The translations under genes and the position numbers were made by a program. The notes beneath the pieces are model-generated. The model saw only the letters and a list, made by a program, of their open reading frames with translations. It ran no database searches and was not told the DNA's origin. This document shows positions 6,078 to 12,425 of a stretch of 12,425 nt of DNA, piece after piece. Position 1 is the stretch's first letter, and every line of letters begins with the position of its first letter. The stretch is from Promethearchaeota archaeon (GTDB lineage Archaea; Asgardarchaeota; Lokiarchaeia; Sigynarchaeales; SOKP01), in assembly GCA_016839635.1 (NCBI GenBank), contig JAEOTV010000118.1, positions 1-12,425 of the forward strand, written 5' to 3'.

Positions 6078-6833
6078 CTACTTTTTTAATTCAACTCCAA
6101 TCCCATAATACATCATATATCCCCAGATTATTAATGAAATATTTAGTACAGTAATTATCAATTTAAAAGGATGTTCAGGATCCAAAATATTAGATATACA
6201 CGATAAATAAAAAGTCACAGTTAATCCTAAAAAGCCTACTAAATGATAAAACCACTTTCTTTTCAATGCCTTTGTTTCAAACCGAGAATAGATTTTAAAA
6301 TTTGTATAATTTATCGGAATAAGTGTAAAAATAGTCATTATCGAAACTATATAAGTAAAAAAAATTGGACCCCATTTTGGAACCCTACCAATTATCTGGA
6401 CTCCTAAGAATGGTACAGTATCAATATCAAATATTTCTCCTAATAATACTAATATTAGCATACCTGCGAATAGTAAGATCCCATAAAATAAAATATACCT
6501 ATTTTGCCTTTTTACAGAATAAATAAGAGTTGATTCTAGTATTATCAAATTTGCGATAAGAAGAAAGACTGCTCCAAAAAATATAAAGTAATTAGTTAAG
6601 AAATTAAGGATTTTTATAGTTAGTTCATATTGTAATGGAGCATAAATCATATTAAAAACAAAAGCAATTGTTAGACTAATATAAAATCCACTAATGACAA
6701 GATTTAAGCGTTGTCTTCTTCTTCTTAAAACGTTATAAGTAATTATTGAAAAAAAGACTACTAAAAATCCTAAAAAAACATAAATCAATACCAGTCTTGG
6801 TATTTCAGCTTGATATAACGTTTTTTCCACCAA
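6078..6833 (-). CDS. Seven-helix membrane protein without a soluble domain
   Basis: Integral membrane protein of 250-251 residues, family not recognised. Hydrophobic segments lie at about 14-34, 45-65, 74-100, 112-132, 154-174, 195-213 and 223-243. Basic loops RRRRQR (37-42), SVKRQNR (106-112) and the stretch ending KALKRKW (188-194) predict N terminus outside and C terminus inside, the same layout as the two 7TM-longin proteins. Shared features include the basic first loop leading to an L-N pair, an aromatic-rich third helix, and a basic fifth loop running into [KR]-x-[FW]-[FY]. It stops at GVELKK where the others continue into the hinge and longin-like domain. The start is TTG (6833) or GTG (6830); no ATG is in frame before the upstream stop. 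The TATA box about 23 bases before the GTG suggests a leaderless message and slightly favours GTG. A receptor-like or partner role is inference. Confidence 0.65.
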   Translation of the reverse strand: MVEKTLYQAEIPRLVLIYVFLGFLVVFFSIITYNVLRRRRQRLNLVISGFYISLTIAFVFNMIYAPLQYELTIKILNFLTNYFIFFGAVFLLIANLIILESTLIYSVKRQNRYILFYGILLFAGMLILVLLGEIFDIDTVPFLGVQIIGRVPKWGPIFFTYIVSIMTIFTLIPINYTNFKIYSRFETKALKRKWFYHLVGFLGLTVTFYLSCISNILDPEHPFKLIITVLNISLIIWGYMMYYGIGVELKK

Positions 6834-7140
6834 TAAGATTATTATTAACTTTTATATGTAGTATATTGTTTTCTCATAAATATATAACTATATCCTTATC
6901 GCTTTAAAATCAAATATTAAGCCAAATAATATTTCAAAAAATTGTCATAATTACATATCAGAATTTTTAAAAATTAAGTAAATTACAAGAATTCGATCAA
7001 GAGCAATTTGTAAAAGAGTGATGTTGAGTACACCAAAAGTCAATAATTTAATAGTTATATGGTCAGAGTTATATTAATAGTTATTTGTTAATACCAACAT
7101 TTAGCTTAAAATATACAGAAAAATAGCTTATTTTTTTTTA
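6834..7140. other. Gene-free stretch between the 7TM and nucleotidyltransferase genes
   Basis: About 307 very AT-rich bases between two minus-strand genes. It holds the 7TM promoter at its left end. A short direct repeat TTAATAGTTAT occurs at 7048-7058 and 7074-7084, and a run of nine T is at 7131-7139, which on the minus strand is an A-run and so not an obvious terminator. I see no gene, RNA or clear regulatory structure in the rest. Confidence 0.5.
6850..6857 (-). promoter_or_regulatory. TATA box of the 7TM gene
   Basis: On the minus strand the sequence reads ATATAAAA, centred 20-24 bases before the TTG/GTG start codons. Transcription would begin at or next to the start codon, so the message is probably leaderless. 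This also supports the non-ATG start. Confidence 0.4.
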
Positions 7141-7719
7141 TCAAATTGAGCGACTTAAATTTTTAAGTCTTTTACTAATGCCCCAATCTTTCATGAGACG
7201 TGCCACACTTATAGGCAAATAATGTTCCCATTGTTTATCATTAATCATATCTTCACGGATGTCACTGGAGCTAAGCCCTTTATTCTCAATTTTGACTTCC
7301 CATAGAACATGAATTTTTAATCCTAAAGATTCAAAAAATTGCTTTTTTTGTCTTCCCCAGTCATCATAAATTGTTAAAAAGAAGACAGCCTTTAGTGGAA
7401 CATAATATTTAAGTAATTCTGGAACGTTTATAGGGAATGGAACAATTGCAAATTCCGAATATTTTAAGCCTTGCTCTAATAATGCAGCTTGTAACATTAA
7501 ATAGCGTTCGTAATAAGTTAATGGATTAGCTATTGAAGTACTTCTATGGGGATTTGCTTTCGAATCTCTTGTCAATGAAGGATCTGGATTAGTAATACCT
7601 ACTATGAGATGATTACATAGATGTTTACCTGCTAAGAGATATTTCACATGATCGTTATGTAATACTTGGAATCTACCATGAATTACCCCTAGTTCATATT
7701 CGACTTTTTTCTCTTGCAT
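7141..7719 (-). CDS. NMN adenylyltransferase-like nucleotidyltransferase
   Basis: A 192-residue protein of the HxGH-type nucleotidyltransferase superfamily, close to NadM/NadR-like enzymes that join ATP and nicotinamide mononucleotide to make NAD. It opens with GVIHGRFQVLHNDH (11-24), where GRFQ is typical of this group and the catalytic HxGH motif appears as HNDH (21-24), with D instead of G. VGITNPDPS (40-48) is the nucleotide-side loop, and GLSSSDIRE (148-156) corresponds to the ISSTxIR motif that contacts ATP phosphates. Length agrees with archaeal NMN adenylyltransferases (about 170-190). From memory, a subfamily with GRFQ-x-LHxDH and a PDP loop is widespread, annotated as nicotinate- or nicotinamide-nucleotide adenylyltransferase; the true substrate may be another nucleotide or phospho-compound. 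The ATG follows a TATA box (7745-7751) by about 29 bases, implying an almost absent leader. Confidence 0.8.
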   Translation of the reverse strand: MQEKKVEYELGVIHGRFQVLHNDHVKYLLAGKHLCNHLIVGITNPDPSLTRDSKANPHRSTSIANPLTYYERYLMLQAALLEQGLKYSEFAIVPFPINVPELLKYYVPLKAVFFLTIYDDWGRQKKQFFESLGLKIHVLWEVKIENKGLSSSDIREDMINDKQWEHYLPISVARLMKDWGISKRLKNLSRSI

Positions 7720-7744
7720 TATTATAGTAGGGTTATTTTCACAT

Positions 7745-7751
7745 TTTTATA
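7745..7751 (-). promoter_or_regulatory. TATA box of the nucleotidyltransferase gene
   Basis: TATAAAA on the minus strand, centred about 29 bases before the ATG at 7719, predicts a leader of only a few bases. It shares the 150-base divergent region with the promoter of the phosphoesterase gene at 7871. Confidence 0.45.
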
Positions 7752-7870
7752 TTTTTAACTAATTTTATCAAGTAAGTTTTTTCACTACATTTTCAGACTT
7801 TTAACCTTTAAAAATTTGAATAAAATAAGTAATATATTATTTCGATTTTAAATGTAAAAATGTTATAGAA

Positions 7871-9061
7871 ATGATTTCAGATAATCAATTCAAATCTAAA
7901 TTTGAAAGTTTTTATAATAAATCTATTAATACTCAAAATATTACCCGATTTATTCATGCAAGCGATATTCACTTAGGTAGTCATCAATATAGAAATGAAT
8001 ACCGTTCAGATGATTTTATTAGAGCATTTCAAGAAATCTTAGAATTAGCAATTGAAAATTATGTTGATTTTATCATATTGGGTGGTGATGTATTTACATC
8101 TTTAGAAATGCTTCCTGAAAAACTAACAAGAATTGTTAATATATTGAAAGATTTCAAAGAATTTACAAATAGTTCAATTTTAATTATAGCAATAGAAGGT
8201 AATCACGATATCCGTAAGTTTTCAAGAGGATTCAGATTCGAACGACGAGGTCAGTCATGGTTAAAACTTTTAAATAGCTTAGGGTTGATAGTCCTTCTTG
8301 ATGCTAATTTAGAAGAATCTCCAGAAGAATTGCTGAAACCTTATAATATTGATACTAAAAAAGGTGGAAAAATACAGATCAAAAATATAGTGATTTATGG
8401 AACTCGTTACCTTGGGGAACAACCAATTTCTTTTCTTTCAAAAATTAGAAAGGCGATCGTTAAAAAAAATGGTCTATTTAACATTCTTTTGCAGCATTTT
8501 GGCATTGAAGGTCAGATGAATAATGTTCCAGGAATTAAACTAGAAGATGTTCAACCCTTACGGCATCGAGTAAATTATTTAGCTTTAGGTCATTTTCATA
8601 AGCAATTTATTCTGGAAGATTGGATCTATAACCCGGGTTCTTCAGAAGCTGTATGTTCAATGGATAATTCCTATAAACGAGCTGTTTTTTTAGTAGAAAT
8701 TTCAAAAAGGTTTGAGAGATTTGTAAAAAAAGTTGAAATAATTCAATTAGTAAACCGAAAATATTTATGGGAAACAATTTGTATCAATTTTGAAATGAGA
8801 AATAAACATGAAATTGAAAAATTTATAATTAATAAACTAAAATCCTCATTAAAATATCTGAATTATGATTTTCATCCATCTACTCCTCAAATGCCGATAT
8901 TATATTTGATCTTAAAAGGAATAAAACCCTTAAAATCATGCAAAATTAACAAAAAAGACCTAAGTCTCAAAATTTGTAATAAATTCCCTATTGTAGATGT
9001 TAGAATTTATCAAAAATTTGTGAAATCACTTAAAACTTTAGATAATTATATATTGACCTAA
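7871..9061 (+). CDS. Mre11/SbcD-like metallophosphoesterase
   Basis: A 396-residue calcineurin-type phosphoesterase closest to the Mre11/SbcD branch, two-metal nucleases acting on DNA ends with the Rad50 ATPase. Metal-binding motifs appear in order: SDIHLG (D32, H34), GGDVF (D73), GNHD (N111, H112), QHFG (H209) and GHFH (H241, H243). NPGSSEAV (254-261) corresponds to the Mre11 segment YPGSxER. The remainder, about 285-396, is lysine-rich and matches the position of the Mre11 capping domain. The first 24 residues precede the usual Mre11 start and look unstructured, though the ATG at 7871 is the only one before the upstream stop and ITRFIHASD begins 24 residues later. The GDxFD motif lacks its second Asp. 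No rad50, herA or nurA gene follows; the next gene is a membrane PHP protein. It could be a solo paralogue rather than the main Mre11. Confidence 0.8.
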   Translation: MISDNQFKSKFESFYNKSINTQNITRFIHASDIHLGSHQYRNEYRSDDFIRAFQEILELAIENYVDFIILGGDVFTSLEMLPEKLTRIVNILKDFKEFTNSSILIIAIEGNHDIRKFSRGFRFERRGQSWLKLLNSLGLIVLLDANLEESPEELLKPYNIDTKKGGKIQIKNIVIYGTRYLGEQPISFLSKIRKAIVKKNGLFNILLQHFGIEGQMNNVPGIKLEDVQPLRHRVNYLALGHFHKQFILEDWIYNPGSSEAVCSMDNSYKRAVFLVEISKRFERFVKKVEIIQLVNRKYLWETICINFEMRNKHEIEKFIINKLKSSLKYLNYDFHPSTPQMPILYLILKGIKPLKSCKINKKDLSLKICNKFPIVDVRIYQKFVKSLKTLDNYILT

Positions 9062-9128
9062 TAATTTTTGATTGAATTTTAATTGTTTTTTTAAACGTTT
9101 ATTAGTAAATTCAATTAAAATACATATT

Positions 9129-10742
9129 ATGAAGATTCAATCTTTAATAAAAAAAAATAAATTTTTCACGATTATTTCTATTGCTTTCCTAATATGGCTT
9201 GTTTTCCTTGTAATTTTATCTATTTTTGGACAAAGAACGGTAATATTCTATGATGCTCTTGGACAAGTTGATGTTTCATCAGAATACTCAAGTAAATTGC
9301 CATTGCTGAGATATTTTGTCGAGCCTTTTTATGTACTTGCTTACATTTTAGAAATGGAATTCACATGGATGTTTCTTTTCTTAATATTTTATCCAATTCT
9401 AAGAGGAATCTATTTGTATTTAAAGAAAAGGGGGATGTTTAGTTCAGATAAATATAGATATATTACTTACCCAATAGCAGATATCATTTATTTTTCTTTT
9501 AAAGTGTTGAGTCTTTCTATTTTGACAGTTGGGATTTATATCCTTGTTGGATTTATTGCTCAAGGCTATTTTTTTGTGAGTAGATATTTTATGGTACCTG
9601 TTCAAATAGCGGTTCATTTAAGTATGATTCTCATTTTCATCAAGATTGGGTATACTATTCTCAAATTTTTTCATCTAAAACTGTCGCTTAACTTATCTAA
9701 GAAATTATTAAAACGAAAACCAAAAAGAAAGTCAAAAAAACAAACTATAAAGCGAGAAACTGTATATTATATTGGAATCGGTGCGATACTACTCAGTGCC
9801 AATATTGTGCTTATATCTACTCCTTTTCCCACTCATGAAATAATTCCGGCAATACCACTCGAAGATGACGAATTTTTGTTCGATTTCCACGTTCACACTA
9901 CCTTTAGCGATGGTTGGCTAACTGTTGAAGAAAGAATTGACTGGTATATAAAGCAAGGAATTTCGGGGGCTGCTTTTTCTGATCATGACAATATTAGAGG
10001 TGCTACAATGGCTCAAAAATATGTTGAGGATAATAATTTAGATTTTGTGGTTCTAATAGCGGAAGAATGGACTAATAACGCAATAAAACCCAAACTCCAT
10101 ATGAATTATTTTGGCCTCGCTGAAGAAATTGTACCCCTTCAATCATACACTCCAGGTGGACCTTTAGCCTTGAACGCCTCAGATACAATAAACTACGTAA
10201 AAGCAAATGGAGGGTATATTACTGTTAATCATTATAATTATGATCCTAATCCTAAAAGTGGTTTTGGTGCTCCATATACATTGACTCAATTAAGAGATTG
10301 GGGTGTTGATGGGTTTGAGATTGTTAACGGAGGAAGTTATTCGGGGAAATATTTACAAATACGACAGTTTTGTCTTGATAATAATCTGACATGTATAGGA
10401 GGCTCGGATATCCATACAAATGAAGATTTAAATACTTTCATTAAACTGAGGCTGGATGATCCAACAAATTTAACCGTAACAAATATTTTTGAAACATTAA
10501 AAAAAAATACTCATCAAGTAATTGCTATTGTTCTTAATCCCAAAGTAGTAGATTTCCCAAGTGATTTGAATGATTTTGGATTTTACGTGTTAGAGGATTT
10601 TATCAATTATATTTTAAATATGGATGTCTACCAAGCTCTATCTTGGATCCTTTGGTCGACTATTGGATATACTATATTATTCTTACTATATCGAAAAGTC
10701 AAAAAGACAGATCTAAGGATCTTAAAGAATAAAATCGTTTAA
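9129..10742 (+). CDS. Multi-pass membrane protein with PHP phosphoesterase domain
   Basis: The ATG at 9129 is preferred over a TTG at 9072 because the longer form adds only a polar stretch before a normal basic N terminus (MKIQSLIKKNK). The 537-residue protein has hydrophobic segments at about 12-34, 77-97, 120-146, 155-179 and 212-230, then a PHP domain (about 247-465), then one more at 501-521 followed by RKVKK. The PHP domain shows FHVHTTFSDG (H254, H256, D261), FSDHD (D285, H286), AEEW (E312, E313), VNHYNY (H368) and GGSDIHT (D427, H429), a complete metal-ligand set for a trinuclear phosphoesterase. The very basic segment KLLKRKPKRKSKKQ (192-205) before the fifth helix should be cytoplasmic, placing the PHP domain outside. 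The substrate is unknown; PHP proteins hydrolyse phosphate esters such as histidinol phosphate, nucleotides and nucleic acid ends. It lies 67 nt after the phosphoesterase gene, so cotranscription is possible. Confidence 0.8.
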   Translation: MKIQSLIKKNKFFTIISIAFLIWLVFLVILSIFGQRTVIFYDALGQVDVSSEYSSKLPLLRYFVEPFYVLAYILEMEFTWMFLFLIFYPILRGIYLYLKKRGMFSSDKYRYITYPIADIIYFSFKVLSLSILTVGIYILVGFIAQGYFFVSRYFMVPVQIAVHLSMILIFIKIGYTILKFFHLKLSLNLSKKLLKRKPKRKSKKQTIKRETVYYIGIGAILLSANIVLISTPFPTHEIIPAIPLEDDEFLFDFHVHTTFSDGWLTVEERIDWYIKQGISGAAFSDHDNIRGATMAQKYVEDNNLDFVVLIAEEWTNNAIKPKLHMNYFGLAEEIVPLQSYTPGGPLALNASDTINYVKANGGYITVNHYNYDPNPKSGFGAPYTLTQLRDWGVDGFEIVNGGSYSGKYLQIRQFCLDNNLTCIGGSDIHTNEDLNTFIKLRLDDPTNLTVTNIFETLKKNTHQVIAIVLNPKVVDFPSDLNDFGFYVLEDFINYILNMDVYQALSWILWSTIGYTILFLLYRKVKKTDLRILKNKIV

Positions 10743-10820
10743 GAAATCGAAGTTCAAGATACTATTGATAAGCATTTTAAACATTAAAATAAAGTAAAGA
10801 GTTAGATCTCAAATAATTTT

Positions 10821-11279
10821 TTAAATATAGTAGTGAGTATTATCTTCGTTATAATTATCATTGTCATCCTCGTTGTCATCATCATCTTTTCCGAGGAATT
10901 TCTTATAGAAGTATTTTAACATATCCTCTGGATCACCCTTAAAATCTTTAAGATCTCGGGGATCAATCTTTATAATACTACCTCTTTTTAATGGTATTAC
11001 TTTATCGCGAAGCTCTTTCTCCATTCTCTCTTGATTTCTTTCATTTAAAAGTAGTTCTTTTTTCATTAATTCTTTTAATTCATTTATTACAAGCTTATCT
11101 AAATAATCAGGTTCAAATTCTAATAGTGCTTCGAGGCTATAGAATTTAGTAATTCTTTTGAGTGCCTTCTCCTTTTTGAATTTTGGAATTTGATTTATAC
11201 TTTCAAGATTTAGTTTTGATATTATATTTAACCAATCGAGTTTTACAGTCCAGGATAATTGTTTGTTATCTTCTTCCAT
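10821..11279 (-). CDS. Unrecognised protein with acidic C-terminal tail
   Basis: A protein of 152 residues that I do not recognise. There are no membrane segments, signal peptide or cysteines. Residues about 1-97 are charged and largely helical in character, with leucine-rich amphipathic stretches (SLEALLEFEPDYLDKLV, 48-64; ELKELMKKELLLNERNQERM, 67-86) that may form a helical hairpin or coiled coil. A short conserved-looking part follows (PLKRGSIIKIDPRDLKDF, 96-113, then GDPEDMLKYFYKKF, 115-128), and the last 20 residues are an Asp/Asn/Glu-rich tail starting KDDDDNEDDN. The reading frame, ATG and nearby TATA-like site (11295-11302) support a real gene. The tail could bind cations or a basic partner. 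It is convergent with the PHP gene and has an upstream gap of 217 bases, so it is probably a single-gene unit. Confidence 0.6.
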   Translation of the reverse strand: MEEDNKQLSWTVKLDWLNIISKLNLESINQIPKFKKEKALKRITKFYSLEALLEFEPDYLDKLVINELKELMKKELLLNERNQERMEKELRDKVIPLKRGSIIKIDPRDLKDFKGDPEDMLKYFYKKFLGKDDDDNEDDNDNYNEDNTHYYI

Positions 11280-11294
11280 CTTTTAAAGGTTAGG

Positions 11295-11302
11295 TTTTAT
11301 AA
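11295..11302 (-). promoter_or_regulatory. TATA box of the acidic-tail protein gene
   Basis: TTATAAAA on the minus strand, centred about 20 bases before the ATG at 11279, with the AT stretch continuing upstream to give an alternative centre at 25. Transcription would start at or within a few bases of the start codon. Confidence 0.4.
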
Positions 11303-11459
11303 TTTTAAAAATTCTAGATAGGAAATAAACTTTTTTCTAAGATTCTTATATTATATCCAACCAATGAACCTTATAAATTTATTGATTTCAATCTATAATA
11401 TTCAAAATAAGATATTATATCAAGGTATTTGACAATATTAAGAGGAAATTATATAAAAG

Positions 11460-11472
11460 ATATTCAGAATAT
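11460..11472 (-). terminator. Weak hairpin with T-rich tail after the hydrolase gene
   Basis: ATATTCTGAATAT (minus strand) can form a 5-bp stem with a three-base loop and is followed by CTTTTATATAATTT. It lies about 25 bases past the stop codon of the alpha/beta hydrolase. The stem is short and AT-only, so this is a tentative call. Confidence 0.25.
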
Positions 11473-11496
11473 TAACGTAAGGGCGGTAATTTAAGA

Positions 11497-12336
11497 TTAG
11501 CCACTTTGAATAAATTCTCGAATTTTTGAAGATACAAATTCAGGAGCATCATGAGTTATCCAATGAGAAGATTCTTCATTCCTTTCTATTCGTAAATCCT
11601 TCACATAATTAGACAACCCATCTAATAATTGGGGAGTCAAAAATAAATCTCTCATCCCCCAAAGTACTAAAGTAGGAACATTAATGATTCCTGTCCATCC
11701 TTTGAAACTAGAATTTGCCCTATAATAATTCACTTCTCCTTCTATTGCTCCCGGTTGAGACCACGCTTCAATGTATTTTTCCTTATCAAAATCGCTAAAG
11801 TTTTTTGTAAAAACAAATTTTCTCAGCTGTTCATAGTTATTTTCAATAATAAATTTCTCTCCATTAGGTTTATAAAATTCGAAAATATAGAAACTTGCTT
11901 CTTGTTGTTTTTTATCTGTTCTTAACTTCTGAGAGAAAATTTTATGGTGAGGTGAATTTAATATAATCAACTTATTTAATAACTCTGGATATTTTTCGGC
12001 AAAAATCCAAGCTACAGCTCCACCCCAATCATGTCCTGCGAGGTTAAATTTTCCTAATCCCAAGCTCATAGTTAATCCTTTAATATCTTCCACCAAAATC
12101 TCTACTTTATAGTTTTCCACTCCTTTCGGTTTGTCAGATAAATTATATCCTCTCATATCAGGGATGATTAATTTGAAATTATCCTTAAGAAGTGGAATTA
12201 CTTTTGACCAACAATACCAGAATTCAGGAAAACCATGTAACAAAACTAAAGGTTCTCCAGATCCAACAATGACTGTATGAAGCTTTATCCCATTGGTTTC
12301 AATAAATACTTCTTCTATTTTATTTAGGATAGCCAT
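11497..12336 (-). CDS. Alpha/beta hydrolase, epoxide hydrolase-like
   Basis: A 279-residue alpha/beta-fold hydrolase with a complete catalytic set. HGFPEFW (34-40) supplies the oxyanion hole; GHDWGG (101-106) places Asp103 as nucleophile, as in epoxide hydrolases and haloalkane dehalogenases rather than serine esterases; LWGMRD (225-230) provides the acid D230; and SSHW (256-259) the base H258. DMRGYNLSDKP (60-70) is typical of this branch. The cap domain has Y150 and NYYRA (203-207), matching the positions of the paired tyrosines that open the epoxide ring. No signal peptide, so cytoplasmic. Fluoroacetate dehalogenase-like activity is an alternative, as that family shares the Asp nucleophile but not normally both tyrosines. 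The role in this archaeon, perhaps detoxification or lipid turnover, is unknown. A TATA-like box 25 bases before the ATG suggests a leaderless message. Similarity to bacterial homologues hints at horizontal transfer. Confidence 0.85.
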   Translation of the reverse strand: MAILNKIEEVFIETNGIKLHTVIVGSGEPLVLLHGFPEFWYCWSKVIPLLKDNFKLIIPDMRGYNLSDKPKGVENYKVEILVEDIKGLTMSLGLGKFNLAGHDWGGAVAWIFAEKYPELLNKLIILNSPHHKIFSQKLRTDKKQQEASFYIFEFYKPNGEKFIIENNYEQLRKFVFTKNFSDFDKEKYIEAWSQPGAIEGEVNYYRANSSFKGWTGIINVPTLVLWGMRDLFLTPQLLDGLSNYVKDLRIERNEESSHWITHDAPEFVSSKIREFIQSG

Positions 12337-12357
12337 AATGGTTGCAATGTAAAAAGC

Positions 12358-12364
12358 TATTTAA
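12358..12364 (-). promoter_or_regulatory. TATA-like box of the hydrolase gene
   Basis: TTAAATA on the minus strand, centred 25 bases before the ATG at 12336, which is the spacing expected when the first transcribed base is the start codon. No ribosome-binding site is visible in between. Confidence 0.35.
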
Positions 12365-12425
12365 TCTTTAATGAAATACGACTAACAGAAAAAATAATAT
12401 TATAAAAATAGGATAAAAATTAGAA

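Noticed and set aside
5994..6089. Possible 31-residue plus-strand ORF with GTG start, with GGAGGAG about 25 bases upstream
   Set aside because: The purine-rich site is too far from the GTG, the peptide is low-complexity, and it overlaps the end of the 7TM gene; the GGAGGAG is better read as the flank of the minus-strand TATA box.
7048..7084. Direct repeat TTAATAGTTAT, two copies
   Set aside because: Only two short AT-only copies 26 bases apart; no spacing pattern or third unit, so no CRISPR or operator claim.
7131..7139. Run of nine T as a terminator
   Set aside because: Both neighbouring genes are on the minus strand, where it reads as A; no plus-strand transcript is known to reach it.
9072..9128. 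TTG start for the PHP membrane protein
   Set aside because: The extra 19 residues resemble no signal or domain, and the ATG at 9129 begins a typical basic N terminus before the first helix.

Overview
The window looks like a piece of an Asgard archaeal genome, most likely Lokiarchaeia-like. This is inferred from three things: strongly AT-rich DNA with archaeal TATA boxes close to start codons; the 3' end of an archaeal-type CODH/acetyl-CoA synthase beta subunit gene (cdhC); and a Ras-like small GTPase lying beside proteins with longin-like folds. No rRNA, tRNA, CRISPR array or insertion sequence was seen, so the lineage rests on gene content alone.

Layout: (1) 1-651 (+), end of cdhC, the acetyl-CoA-forming subunit of the Wood-Ljungdahl pathway, followed by a T-rich terminator. 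(2) 992-4720 (+), the most unusual part. It holds a Ras-like GTPase whose P-loop lies upstream of its first in-frame ATG; two tandem genes, 10 nt apart, each encoding a seven-helix membrane protein fused to a C-terminal longin-like domain; and a gene for a soluble protein made almost only of the same kind of domain. A set of chained CGAC/GTCG stems and a 16-bp palindrome precede the last gene. (3) 4823-7719 (-), a GNAT-type acetyltransferase, a third seven-helix membrane protein without the C-terminal domain, and an NMN-adenylyltransferase-like nucleotidyltransferase. (4) 7871-10742 (+), an Mre11/SbcD-like metallophosphoesterase without a Rad50 neighbour, and a multi-pass membrane protein carrying a PHP phosphoesterase domain predicted outside the membrane. 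(5) 10821-12336 (-), an unrecognised protein with an acidic tail and an epoxide-hydrolase-like alpha/beta hydrolase.

The part most worth following is region 2. Longin and roadblock domains are known platforms and regulators for small GTPases, in Ragulator/MglB-like systems and in eukaryotic trafficking factors. A GTPase encoded beside two seven-helix receptor-shaped proteins with such domains on the cytoplasmic side suggests an archaeal membrane-to-GTPase signalling or recruitment module. That link is inferred from gene order and predicted fold; no interaction can be read from the sequence. The other genes look like ordinary chromosomal genes, mostly transcribed singly and several apparently with little or no leader.
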